From: Elusimicrobia bacterium GWB2_63_22 | Lineage (GTDB): Bacteria > Elusimicrobiota > Elusimicrobia > Elusimicrobiales > UBA9959 | Assembly: GCA_001799735.1 (NCBI GenBank) | Contig: MGUA01000031.1 | Location: forward strand, 11,142 to 48,877 | Length of the DNA: 37,736 nt | Direction: 5' to 3' | Part shown: in pieces, positions 1-8,931 of the stretch | Layout of the letters: each line of letters opens with the position of its first letter | Position numbering within the stretch: the stretch's first letter is position 1 | Translations under genes and position numbers: made by a program | Notes under the pieces: model-generated | Told to the model about the DNA's origin: nothing | The model's input: only the letters and a program-made list of their open reading frames with translations | The model's database searches: none

Positions 1-1424
1 CCGGCGACCTGGTGGCCCGCCTCTCAGACGACATCTCCGAGAAGATCTCCTGGTTCGGCTGCTCGGGCGTCTTCCGCTTCGTGCAGGCAGTCTTCACGCT
101 GACGGCGGCCGTGGGCATGATGTTCTACGTGAATCCGGCCTTCTCCCTCTGCGTGCTGCTGCCGCTGCCGTTCGTGCTGGTCTTCTCCATAAAGACCGGG
201 CGGCTGCTCACCGGCCGCTACAAGGAGCTGCAGGATTCGATCACCAACCTCTTCGACTTCCTGGAGACCTGCTTTACCGGCATCCGCGTGATCAAGGCCA
301 ACGCCAAGGAACCCTCCCAGCTGGAGTTCTTCAAAACCCGGACCGCCGCCCAGAGCTCCGCCGAGATCTCCACCGCCAAGCTCCAGATCATCTTCTCCTA
401 CTTCTGGCACGAGGCCGGCTTCCTCTCTATCGCGCTGCTCTACACCGCGGGCGGGCTGATGGTGATAAACGGCCGTGCGACGCTCGGCGAACTGATCGCC
501 TTCCAGTTCTACGCGGGCATGGTGGTGCAGCCCCTGATGGACATCAGCCAGTTCGTGGTGGCCGGCAACCGCGCCGGCGTCTCCATAGGGCGCGTCAACG
601 AGCTGCTGACGGCCCGCTCCTCGCTTAAGTCGGGGCTGGGGGACAAGACCACGCCCGACCACATCACCTCGCTGGAATTCCGCGGGGCCGGCCTGAAGAA
701 CCCCAAGGGCGACGCCCTGCTTATCCGGGATATAACGTTTACGGCCGTCCGCGGCCAGCGCGTGGCGGTGGTAGGCCGGATCGGTTGCGGCAAGTCCACC
801 CTGCTGTCGCTGGCGCTGCGCCTGGCCGAGCACGACGCTGGAGAGATGCTGGTCAACGGCACTGACATCCGCGAATGGAACCTCCATCTTTTCAGGGAGC
901 GCGTAGGCTATACCTCGCAAGAGGCGTCCATATTCAGCGGGACGCTGCGCGACAATATCCTGATGGACCGCACTTTCGGCGTGGCGCCGGGGATGCTGGA
1001 AAAGGCCCTGGAGACCGCACAGCTGGCCAAGGAACTCCACAAATTCCCCAAAGGCCTGGACACCGTGGTGGGCACGCGCGGCTTCGCCCTCTCCGGCGGC
1101 CAGAAACAGCGCGTAGCCATCGCCCGGGCCCTCCTGACCGGCCCCGATGTGCTGCTGCTCGACGACGCCACCAGCGCCATGGACGCCCAGACCGAGGACC
1201 ACTTCTGGAAAGCTTACCGCAAGGAGCATCCGGACGCCTTGTGCCTCGCCGTCACCCACCGCCTCAAGACCATCGAGACCTCCGACCTCATCCTGGTCCT
1301 CGAGAACGGGGCCCTGGCCGAAAAAGGCACCCACGCCGAACTCATGGCCCAGGGCGGCATCTACAAACAGATCTACGAGCGCCAGAAACTCTCAGAAGAA
1401 CTCGGCCCCCAAACCGCAGCCTGA
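1..1424 (+). CDS. ABC exporter half-transporter (MsbA/LmrA-like), 5' truncated
   Basis: The reading frame is open to the window edge (first full codon at base 3), and its first residues (GDLVARLSDDI) match the middle of an exporter membrane domain, so the true start lies upstream. The remaining membrane domain is followed by a nucleotide-binding domain with Walker A (GRIGCGKST), signature LSGGQKQR, and an H-loop His in AVTHRLK. The Walker B segment reads LLLDDATS: the normally catalytic Glu is Asp (codon at 1164-1166). In known heterodimeric exporters such as TM287/288 one subunit carries exactly this change, so this is probably the degenerate half of a heterodimer. Its partner would lie upstream, since a strong terminator follows directly. 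The substrate (lipid, peptide or drug) cannot be told. Confidence 0.93.
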   Translation, partial: GDLVARLSDDISEKISWFGCSGVFRFVQAVFTLTAAVGMMFYVNPAFSLCVLLPLPFVLVFSIKTGRLLTGRYKELQDSITNLFDFLETCFTGIRVIKANAKEPSQLEFFKTRTAAQSSAEISTAKLQIIFSYFWHEAGFLSIALLYTAGGLMVINGRATLGELIAFQFYAGMVVQPLMDISQFVVAGNRAGVSIGRVNELLTARSSLKSGLGDKTTPDHITSLEFRGAGLKNPKGDALLIRDITFTAVRGQRVAVVGRIGCGKSTLLSLALRLAEHDAGEMLVNGTDIREWNLHLFRERVGYTSQEASIFSGTLRDNILMDRTFGVAPGMLEKALETAQLAKELHKFPKGLDTVVGTRGFALSGGQKQRVAIARALLTGPDVLLLDDATSAMDAQTEDHFWKAYRKEHPDALCLAVTHRLKTIETSDLILVLENGALAEKGTHAELMAQGGIYKQIYERQKLSEELGPQTAA

Positions 1425-1443
1425 CCCCAGGCATGCAAATAAT

Positions 1444-1475
1444 AAGAGCCGCTGCAAAGCGGCTCTTCTTATTTT
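1444..1475. terminator. bidirectional intrinsic terminator
   Basis: A perfect 10-bp stem (1444-1453 with 1458-1467) closes on a GCAA tetraloop of the GNRA class. A T-rich tract follows on the plus side and an A-rich tract precedes it. It sits between two convergent genes and should end transcription from both. Confidence 0.85.
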
Positions 1476-1497
1476 GGGGCACGGCGCAGGGAGCAGG

Positions 1498-2409
1498 CTA
1501 CAGGAACTTCAACATGGCCCAGTCGTAGAGGTAGAGGAGGGGGAAGAAGGCCAGCGTAGAGACCAGGATGCTCTGGCCCACCAGGTCCTGGTCGAAATCG
1601 AACTCCCTGGCCACCACATAATTCAGCACCGCCACCGGCATCACCATCTCGATAAAAGACACCCGGGAGACCAGCCCCGTAAAACCAAAAACCCTCGCCG
1701 CCAGCAGGTAGCACAGCGGCAGCAGCAGCAGCTTCAGCCCGCTCACCAGCGCGATGCGGGACAGGTTATGCGCTATCTGCTTGCCGTACAGCCCCACGCC
1801 CAGCGTGAACAGAGACAGCGGCAGCGTAGTCCGGCCTATATCCGACAGCACCCGGTGCAGCAGCTCCGGAATGCGCAGCCCGAAGCCGGCCATCAGCAGG
1901 CCCGCCACCGAAGCCCACAGCACCACGCTGCGGCCCACCAGCCGCGCAAAGCGGGCCGGCGGACAGTCCCGCTCGCAGACCAGCGTCATCAGCAGGAAGC
2001 CGAACGTAAAGATGAAAATATTGTGCACCGACGAGACGATAGCCGCGTAGCCGATGGCCTCCTCGCCCAGGCGCATAGCCGCCACCGGGAAACCGAGGTA
2101 GACTGTGTTACCCAGCACCGAGACGATGATCAGCAGCCGCGCCAGCCGCCAGTCTATCCGGCCGGCCTTCCACAGCCCCCAGGCCGCGCCCATCACCGCG
2201 GCCAGCGGCAGCGTATTGGCCGCCAGGAAGCGCCAGTCCAGCCCGGACAGCGGCGTATCGGCGATCTTGAGGATGATCAGGGCGGGAAGCGCCAGGTAAT
2301 ACAGGTACTGGTTGAAGGCGTGCTCGGCCCCTTCCCGCACGATACCGTATTTGCGGAACAGCCAGCCGGCGGCCAGGACGAGGGCGAGGTTTGCGATTAT
2401 TATAGTCAT
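1498..2409 (-). CDS. AEC-family (auxin efflux carrier / malate permease type) transporter
   Basis: This is a 303-residue, very hydrophobic protein with about ten predicted membrane helices. The N-terminal hydrophobic helices, the motif YYLALPALI and the C-terminal segment VMPVAVLNYVVAREF (the conserved second half of the family) fit the AEC carriers, which are usually 300-320 residues. The family exports or imports small organic anions such as malate. The ATG overlaps the TGA of the upstream transporter gene by one base (TGATG), so the two are probably translationally coupled. Pairing with an AspT/YidE-type carrier suggests dicarboxylate or amino-acid exchange, but the substrate is inference. 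Confidence 0.88.
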   Translation of the reverse strand: MTIIIANLALVLAAGWLFRKYGIVREGAEHAFNQYLYYLALPALIILKIADTPLSGLDWRFLAANTLPLAAVMGAAWGLWKAGRIDWRLARLLIIVSVLGNTVYLGFPVAAMRLGEEAIGYAAIVSSVHNIFIFTFGFLLMTLVCERDCPPARFARLVGRSVVLWASVAGLLMAGFGLRIPELLHRVLSDIGRTTLPLSLFTLGVGLYGKQIAHNLSRIALVSGLKLLLLPLCYLLAARVFGFTGLVSRVSFIEMVMPVAVLNYVVAREFDFDQDLVGQSILVSTLAFFPLLYLYDWAMLKFL

Positions 2410-4061
2410 CAGAGAAAAAGCAGCACCATGACCTGCGCGGAGATCACCCGCAGGATCATCACCAGCGGGTACACCGTGGCGTAGCTCATGGCCGACAGGT
2501 TGGACGGGCTCATGGAGTTGGCGAAAGCCAGCGCCGGCGGGTCCGTCATGGAACCGGCCAGGGCCCCGCAGAGGGACATATAGTTAAGCTTCAGCCGGGC
2601 CTTGGCGAAGATCCCGATGATCACTATCGGCAGCACCGTTATCAGGAACGAGAACAGCACGATCTGCAGGCCGTTGCCGTTGAGCAGCGTCTCGAAGAAC
2701 CGCCCGCCGGCCTTCAGGCCGACGCAGGCCAGGAAAAGAACGATGCCTAACTCGCGCAGCATCAGGTTGCCGGCGGGGGGGAGGTACCAGTTCAGCGGGC
2801 CGATGTGCTGCACGTAGCTGAGGACGATGGCCATGATCAGCGGCCCGCCGGCCAGACCCAGCTTCACCGGGGCGCCCAGGCCGGGAATGGAGATCGGGAT
2901 AGAGCCCAGCAGCACGCCCGCCGCGATGCCGATGAAGGCCGGGATCAGCTGCGGATGGTTGAGGTCCTTGGGGGAATTGCCCAGCAGGGCCGCGGCCCGG
3001 GCCACGGCGGCCTCAGAACCCACGATCACCAGGTTGTCGGCGAACTGCAGCACGTAGGAATCGGACACCAGGAACTCCACGTCGGCGCGGGCCACGCGCG
3101 TGGCCGCCACGTCGTACTGCGCTTCCAGGCCGATCTCGTCGAGAGTTTTGCCGATGACTTCTTTATGCGTTACGATAACGCGCGAATGGATGATCTGGCT
3201 GGGGAGCTTCTTCAGGTCCATCTCGCTCCGGGAGCCGACCACCAGGGTGAACTTCTTTACGCTCTCCTCCAGCCCCACCGCCAGCAGCACGTCGCCCGTG
3301 TGGATAACGGTGTCGTCGTGCGCCACGCCCAGCTGCCCGCCGTGGTAGAAGCGGGAAACCACCACGCCCAGCTGGTCTATGGCCGGGATGTCCTTGATCT
3401 TGAGGCCCTCAAGGTTCTTGTTCTCCACCGTTATGCTCGCGTTGATGAGGGCCGAGGCGGCTTTTTCGGCGTGCACGGTCAGCAGGTCCTGCTCGGCCTG
3501 GGCCTTAAAAAGCCGGCGGATCAGGATCATCGTAAGGATTATGCCCAATATGGCGCCCGGGTAGGCCAGCGCGTAGCCGACGGAGGCGCTGTTGACGGCC
3601 TCGGGGCTTACCGCGCCCAGGGTCTGCTGGGCCGCGGCCAGGGAAGGGGTATTGGTGACGGCGCCGGCGTACATGCCCACCGCGGTGGCGATGTCGAAAC
3701 CGGCCAGCCTGGCCGCGGCCAGGGCAGCGGCGACGCCGCCCAGCACCACGGCGGCGGCCAGCAGGTTAAGCTGCAGGCCCTGCTTTTTAAAGGAGGAGAA
3801 AAAACCGGGCCCGACCTGGGTGCCGATGGAGTACACGAAGAGGATCAGGCCGAAGTCCCGCAGGAATTCCAGCGTGTCGTGGTTGATATCCAGCCCGAAA
3901 TGGCCGAAGAGGATGCCGGAGAACAGGACGCCGGCTATGCCGAGGTTTATGCCGGCGACGCTGATATTCCCGATAGCCAGCCCGCCGGCCGCCACCAGCA
4001 TGATGACGAACACCGACCAGGCCACCGACTGAGGGGAGAAAAGCAGGGAGAACAGGTCCAT
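2409..4061 (-). CDS. AspT/YidE/YbjL-duplication family transporter with TrkA-C domains
   Basis: This 550-residue membrane protein has the two-fold layout of the AspT:Ala exchanger / YidE family. An N-terminal helix bundle contains FGLILFVYSIGTQVGPGFF, a cytosolic middle section (about residues 205-360) resembles two TrkA-C (RCK_C) ligand domains, and a second helix bundle contains ELGIVLFLACVGLKAGGRFF, the duplicated copy of the first signature. Length matches the family (about 550). Known members exchange aspartate for alanine or carry other carboxylates. It is the first gene of a two-gene minus-strand unit. No Shine-Dalgarno is visible; a TAAAAT box ends six bases before the ATG, suggesting a leaderless start. 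Confidence 0.9.
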   Translation of the reverse strand: MDLFSLLFSPQSVAWSVFVIMLVAAGGLAIGNISVAGINLGIAGVLFSGILFGHFGLDINHDTLEFLRDFGLILFVYSIGTQVGPGFFSSFKKQGLQLNLLAAAVVLGGVAAALAAARLAGFDIATAVGMYAGAVTNTPSLAAAQQTLGAVSPEAVNSASVGYALAYPGAILGIILTMILIRRLFKAQAEQDLLTVHAEKAASALINASITVENKNLEGLKIKDIPAIDQLGVVVSRFYHGGQLGVAHDDTVIHTGDVLLAVGLEESVKKFTLVVGSRSEMDLKKLPSQIIHSRVIVTHKEVIGKTLDEIGLEAQYDVAATRVARADVEFLVSDSYVLQFADNLVIVGSEAAVARAAALLGNSPKDLNHPQLIPAFIGIAAGVLLGSIPISIPGLGAPVKLGLAGGPLIMAIVLSYVQHIGPLNWYLPPAGNLMLRELGIVLFLACVGLKAGGRFFETLLNGNGLQIVLFSFLITVLPIVIIGIFAKARLKLNYMSLCGALAGSMTDPPALAFANSMSPSNLSAMSYATVYPLVMILRVISAQVMVLLFL

Positions 4062-4067
4062 AGGATA

Positions 4068-4073
4068 ATTTTA
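4068..4073 (-). promoter_or_regulatory. TANNNT -10 box, probable leaderless start of the AspT-family gene
   Basis: On the minus strand TAAAAT ends six bases before the ATG at 4061. There is no purine-rich ribosome-binding site and no convincing -35 box. Confidence 0.5.
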
Positions 4074-4104
4074 TCAAATCGGGGGGCTTCCCGCCGTGCC
4101 GCGG

Positions 4105-4133
4105 TTTCATTTGCGCCGCTAATTTCATATTAT
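4105..4133 (+). promoter_or_regulatory. possible promoter for the MFS gene
   Basis: TTTCAT (4105-4110) and TATTAT (4128-4133) are spaced by 17 bases. They would give a short leader carrying the GGAG ribosome-binding site before the ATG at 4162. The -35 match is weak. Confidence 0.35.
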
Positions 4134-4161
4134 TTAACTAACTTCAGCCACGGAGACAAAA

Positions 4162-5430
4162 ATGACAGCCAAAGCAGAAAGCCGCAGCCCCTGGTCCTAC
4201 GTACCGACCACCTACTTCGCCGAAGGCCTGCCGTACATGATAGTCAATTCGCTGGCCGTTATCATCTACAAGAAGATGGGCGTCTCCAATACCCTCATCG
4301 CCTTCTGGACCAGCTGGCTGTACCTGCCGTGGGTCATAAAGATGCTGTGGGGCCCGCTGATAGACATGTACTCCACCAAGCGCAACTGGATAGCCTGGAC
4401 CCAGGCTCTGATGGCCGTGGCCATAGCTACCGCGGCCCTCTCCCTCAAGACCCCGCAGTTCCTGTATGTCTCGATGGCCTGCTTTATGGGCATAGCCTTC
4501 CTGTCGGCCACGCACGACATCGCCGTGGACGGCTTCTACATGCTGTCGATGGACGACAAGCGGCAGGCCTTCTTCATAGGCATCAGGTCCTTCTTCTACC
4601 GCGTGGCCATGCTGTTCAGCTCCGGCGTGCTGGTGATGCTGGCGGGCCGCATAGAGACCAATACCGGCAATATACAGAACAGCTGGACCAGCGTGCTGCT
4701 GCTGGCGGCGGCCATCATGGGCCTGCTCTTCGTCTACCATAAGGTCTGGCTGCCGGCGCCGGCGGCCGACAAGCCCGACGAGGCCAAGGCCAGCCAACTG
4801 GCCGAGTTCGGCGAGATCTTCCGGGCTTATTTCAAACTGGAGAACGTGGGCCTGGGCCTGGCTTTCATCCTGACCTACCGCTTCGGTGAGGCGATGCTGC
4901 TAAAGCTGACCGCGCCGTTCCTGCTCGACGCCGCGGAGGCCGGCGGCATGGCGCTGACCACCTCCCAGGTGGGTATAGCCTACGGCACCGTGGGCCTGGC
5001 CTCGCTGATAGTCGGCGGCCTGCTGGGCGGCTGGATAATCTCGAAGTACGGCCTGAGGCGCACCATCTGGCCGCTGGCCTTCCTGCTCAACGCCCCGGAC
5101 CTGGTATATGTATACATGTCCTACCACACAGCCCTGTCCATCAACTTCGTCTACGGGCTGGTGGGAGTAGAGCAGTTCGGCTACGGCATGGGGACCACGG
5201 CCTTCATGTTCTACATGATCACGCTTACCGGGGAAAAATACAAGACCGCGCATTTCGCCATCTCCACCGGCATCATGGCGCTGGGCATGATGGTGCCCGG
5301 CTTCATCAGCGGCAAGCTGCAGGACCTGGTCGGCTACCCCAAGTTCTTCATCATAGTGTGTCTCGCCACTATCCCGGGCATGCTGCTGATACCCTTCCTG
5401 AAGCTGAAGGACAAGGAGAAAGCGGCATAA
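4162..5430 (+). CDS. MFS permease, AmpG / acetyl-CoA-transporter-like
   Basis: This 422-residue integral membrane protein has about 12 helices. The N-terminus SYVPTTYFAEGLPYMIVN, the segment PWVIKMLWGPLID and the conserved SATHDIAVDGF resemble AmpG-type MFS proteins, which in Proteobacteria import anhydro-muropeptides released in cell-wall recycling. Length fits (AmpG about 420-490). A GGAG Shine-Dalgarno lies about 8 bases before the ATG. The gene is monocistronic: it is divergent from the AspT-family gene and is followed by a strong terminator. No other cell-wall recycling gene is adjacent, so the muropeptide role is family-based inference, and another solute is possible. Confidence 0.85.
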   Translation: MTAKAESRSPWSYVPTTYFAEGLPYMIVNSLAVIIYKKMGVSNTLIAFWTSWLYLPWVIKMLWGPLIDMYSTKRNWIAWTQALMAVAIATAALSLKTPQFLYVSMACFMGIAFLSATHDIAVDGFYMLSMDDKRQAFFIGIRSFFYRVAMLFSSGVLVMLAGRIETNTGNIQNSWTSVLLLAAAIMGLLFVYHKVWLPAPAADKPDEAKASQLAEFGEIFRAYFKLENVGLGLAFILTYRFGEAMLLKLTAPFLLDAAEAGGMALTTSQVGIAYGTVGLASLIVGGLLGGWIISKYGLRRTIWPLAFLLNAPDLVYVYMSYHTALSINFVYGLVGVEQFGYGMGTTAFMFYMITLTGEKYKTAHFAISTGIMALGMMVPGFISGKLQDLVGYPKFFIIVCLATIPGMLLIPFLKLKDKEKAA

Positions 5431-5450
5431 AAGCCTTCGAGGCGTAAAAA

Positions 5451-5483
5451 AAACAGCCCGCTTCTCAGCGGGCTGTTTCTTTT
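5451..5483. terminator. bidirectional intrinsic terminator
   Basis: An 11-bp perfect stem (5451-5461 with 5468-5478) with a six-base loop has A residues before it and TTTCTTTTT on the plus side. It separates the convergent MFS and ferredoxin genes. Confidence 0.9.
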
Positions 5484-5496
5484 TAAGGCTTATGTC

Positions 5497-5679
5497 TTAG
5501 GCGACCGCGATGCACTGCACGGGGCAGTTGGCGGCAGCGGTCTTGGCGGCGTCTTCCTTGCCGGCGGGCACGTCGCCCTTCACGATGGCCTTGTCGGCGT
5601 TCATTTCGAAAACCTCGGGGCAATCATTGGCGCAGAGTCCGCAGCCGATGCAGGCAGCCTGGTCTACAGTAGCTTTCAT
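5497..5679 (-). CDS. small single-cluster [4Fe-4S] ferredoxin
   Basis: This is a 60-residue cytosolic electron carrier. The motif CIGCGLC plus the distant CP in ANCPVQC supplies four ligands for one [4Fe-4S] cluster. The Cys of NDCPEVFEMN and the overall length match the Desulfovibrio and Thermotoga monocluster ferredoxins. I chose the ATG at 5679 rather than the in-frame start at 5715 because GGAGG lies seven bases upstream of it and the family N-terminus starts there. The gene stands alone between a terminator and the end of the sugar importer operon, with its own TATAAT box. Its redox partner is not identifiable here. Confidence 0.93.
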   Translation of the reverse strand: MKATVDQAACIGCGLCANDCPEVFEMNADKAIVKGDVPAGKEDAAKTAAANCPVQCIAVA

Positions 5680-5718
5680 GTTATACCTCCGTGTATTTAC
5701 TGAAAATCCGTCCACTAA

Positions 5719-5724
5719 ATTATA
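5719..5724 (-). promoter_or_regulatory. -10 box for the ferredoxin gene
   Basis: A consensus TATAAT on the minus strand lies about 40 bases upstream of the ferredoxin ATG, in the gap after the importer ATPase gene. No good -35 box is seen. Confidence 0.45.
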
Positions 5725-5737
5725 CTAAAAGCGGGAG

Positions 5738-6835
<1,098 letters not shown>

Positions 6836-6838
6836 AGG

Positions 6839-7738
6839 TTATCCTTTCACGCTGCCGAGGGTGAGGCCGGAAATAAGCCATTTAGAAGAGTACAGGAAGA
6901 CTGCCAGCACCGGGATGGTGACGAGCATCGAGCCGGCGGCGAACATGCCCCATTGCGTGATGTACTGGCCCTGCAGCTCGAACAGGCCCAGCGTCCAGGT
7001 ATACTGCTTGGAGCTGAACAGCACTACGCGCGCCACCAGGTACTCGTTCCAGGCGGTGGTGAAATTGAACAGGAAGGCGATGCTGAGCGCCGGCGTGGAC
7101 AGCGGCAGGATGATGCGCCAGAAGGCGCCCACCTGGCTGGTGCCGTCCACGAGAGCCGCCTCCTCGAGCGAGCGGGGGATGGTGTCGTAGTAGCCCTTCA
7201 GGATCCAGATGCTGAAAGGCAGCGAGCTTACCGAGTAGGCGATGATCATGCCGAGGTAGGTGTTCATGAGCTTGAGCTTCATGATCATCAGGAACAGCGG
7301 CAGGATGAGCATGCCGGCGGGGATCATCTGGCTCGACAGCAGCAGGATGAGGCCGGCCTTCTTGCCGGGGAAGCGGAAACGGGAGAAGGCGTAGGCCGCC
7401 GTGCTGGCCAGCGACACGCCGATGAACGACGTGGCCAGGGTGATGAGCAGCGAGTTCCACAGCCAGCGCAGGAACATGGTGTCCTTGAGCAGGCTGGCGT
7501 AGGCGACGAAGGTGGCGTTGTCCGGGATCAGCGACAGGTCGGTGGAGAACAGCTTGTCGCCGGGGCGCAGCGAAATGGAGAAGATGCGCAGCAGCGGGTA
7601 GATGAAGACGAGCGACACGGCCAGCATCACCAGGTGGATCAGCAGGTACTTCAGGAACTTGCGGCGCTGTATCGGGTCGCGCAGCACTTCGGCGCCGGAG
7701 GCGCGCAGGCCGGAGAAATATTTTTTTATACGGAGCAT
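6839..7738 (-). CDS. sugar ABC importer permease, MalG type
   Basis: This is a 299-residue inner-membrane permease with six predicted helices. The cytoplasmic EAA loop that docks on the ATPase is visible as EEAALVDGTSQVGAFWRIILP (in two parts: EEAALVDGTSQ, then FWRIILP). The C-terminus ends in the usual SGLTLGSVKG. Length matches MalG-type carbohydrate permeases (about 280-300). It follows the MalF-type gene with a one-base gap, and a GGAG site within the end of that gene serves its ATG. Confidence 0.96.
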   Translation of the reverse strand: MLRIKKYFSGLRASGAEVLRDPIQRRKFLKYLLIHLVMLAVSLVFIYPLLRIFSISLRPGDKLFSTDLSLIPDNATFVAYASLLKDTMFLRWLWNSLLITLATSFIGVSLASTAAYAFSRFRFPGKKAGLILLLSSQMIPAGMLILPLFLMIMKLKLMNTYLGMIIAYSVSSLPFSIWILKGYYDTIPRSLEEAALVDGTSQVGAFWRIILPLSTPALSIAFLFNFTTAWNEYLVARVVLFSSKQYTWTLGLFELQGQYITQWGMFAAGSMLVTIPVLAVFLYSSKWLISGLTLGSVKG

Positions 7739-7739
7739 A

Positions 7740-8927
7740 TCAGCGCTCCTCCTTGGCCGCGTCGAAACCGTGCAGGTAGGTGACCGAGATGAAGAACAGC
7801 AGCGCGAACACCACTATGGCGAAAGCGGCGGAGTAGCTGTAGCGGTTGTAGGTGAAGGCCGCCTTGTACAGCGCCGACACCAGGATGTCGGCCTGCTCGG
7901 TGCCGCCCGCCTGGCCGGTAACCAGGTAGATCACGTTGATATTATTGAAGGTCCACACCGTGCCCAGCGTGACCGCCGGCATGAGTACCGGCTTGATCAG
8001 CGGCATGGTGATGAAGCGCAGCTTCTGGAAGTAGGAGGCGCCGTCTATGTCGGCCGCGTCGTAATAGGAGCTGGAGATGCTCTGCAGGCCGCCGAGGATG
8101 ACCACCATCATGAAGGGGATGCCCAGCCAGACGTTGATGATAGTACAGGTCAGCAGCGGGTAGTCGGAGAGCCACTGCACCGGCCCCACGCCGAGCGAGA
8201 CCAGGAAAGGGAACACCTCCGTCAGCTTGGCCAGGATGATGTTGACGAAACCGTTCTGGGAGTGGAACTCGCCGCGCATGGCCAGCACCGCCACCACCTG
8301 CGGCATGGCCCACGGCACCACCAGCAGCGTGCGGTAGATCCCCTTGAAGCGGATGGCGTTGTTGAGCAGCAGCGCCAGCGCGAAGCCGCCCGCCACGTGG
8401 AAGAAGACGTTGGTGAAGGTCCACACCAGGGTCCGGCCCAGCAGCGCCCAGAACGTGACCTCGGAGAGCGGGGAGGTGGTGAACACGTCGAAGTACTGGC
8501 GCAACCCCACGAAGGGCAGGCTGCCGGTGTTCTTCCACATCATTATCGTGGTCAGCTTCAGGTCGTGGAAGGAGAGGTACACTTCGAAGACGAAAGGGTA
8601 CACCAGCAGCAGGGCCAGGCCGATGAAGGCCGGGGCCAGCAGCAGGTACGGCACGGTATGCCGGCCCTTCACCGCGTAGCGGAACGCGGCCGCGATCAGC
8701 GCCTCGGCGGCCAGGAAATAGAACCACAGGCGGAACTGGTAGTCGCCCAGGATGGCGGCGGCGGCCACTACGGCGGCGGCGGGGAAGGCGGCCAGAGCCA
8801 CCGGGAAGAACCAGGCGCGGTCGTGGCATTTGAAGTGGTAGTAGAAGTAGCCCTCGAGCGCGGCCACGCCGAGGGCGATCAGCACGATGAAGCCGGCTAC
8901 CTCGTATATGGATTTAAGGATTTCCAT
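7740..8927 (-). CDS. sugar ABC importer permease, MalF type, with N-terminal membrane extension
   Basis: This 395-residue inner-membrane permease has an EAA loop reading YYDAADIDGASYFQKLRFI, then MPLIKP. The core permease starts near YLLLAPAFIGLALLL (about residue 93) and has the usual six helices. The first 90 or so residues form about three extra hydrophobic segments that most 290-residue members of the family lack; E. coli MalF also carries extra N-terminal helices, but this is not obviously the same sequence. The gene lies four bases after the binding-protein gene. Together with the MalG-type subunit it should form the channel of the importer. Confidence 0.95.
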   Translation of the reverse strand: MEILKSIYEVAGFIVLIALGVAALEGYFYYHFKCHDRAWFFPVALAAFPAAAVVAAAAILGDYQFRLWFYFLAAEALIAAAFRYAVKGRHTVPYLLLAPAFIGLALLLVYPFVFEVYLSFHDLKLTTIMMWKNTGSLPFVGLRQYFDVFTTSPLSEVTFWALLGRTLVWTFTNVFFHVAGGFALALLLNNAIRFKGIYRTLLVVPWAMPQVVAVLAMRGEFHSQNGFVNIILAKLTEVFPFLVSLGVGPVQWLSDYPLLTCTIINVWLGIPFMMVVILGGLQSISSSYYDAADIDGASYFQKLRFITMPLIKPVLMPAVTLGTVWTFNNINVIYLVTGQAGGTEQADILVSALYKAAFTYNRYSYSAAFAIVVFALLFFISVTYLHGFDAAKEER

Positions 8928-8931
8928 GCCT

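Noticed and set aside
2805-4742. 645-residue plus-strand open frame
   Set aside because: It crosses an intergenic promoter region and overlaps two real genes in other frames, with no recognisable domain.
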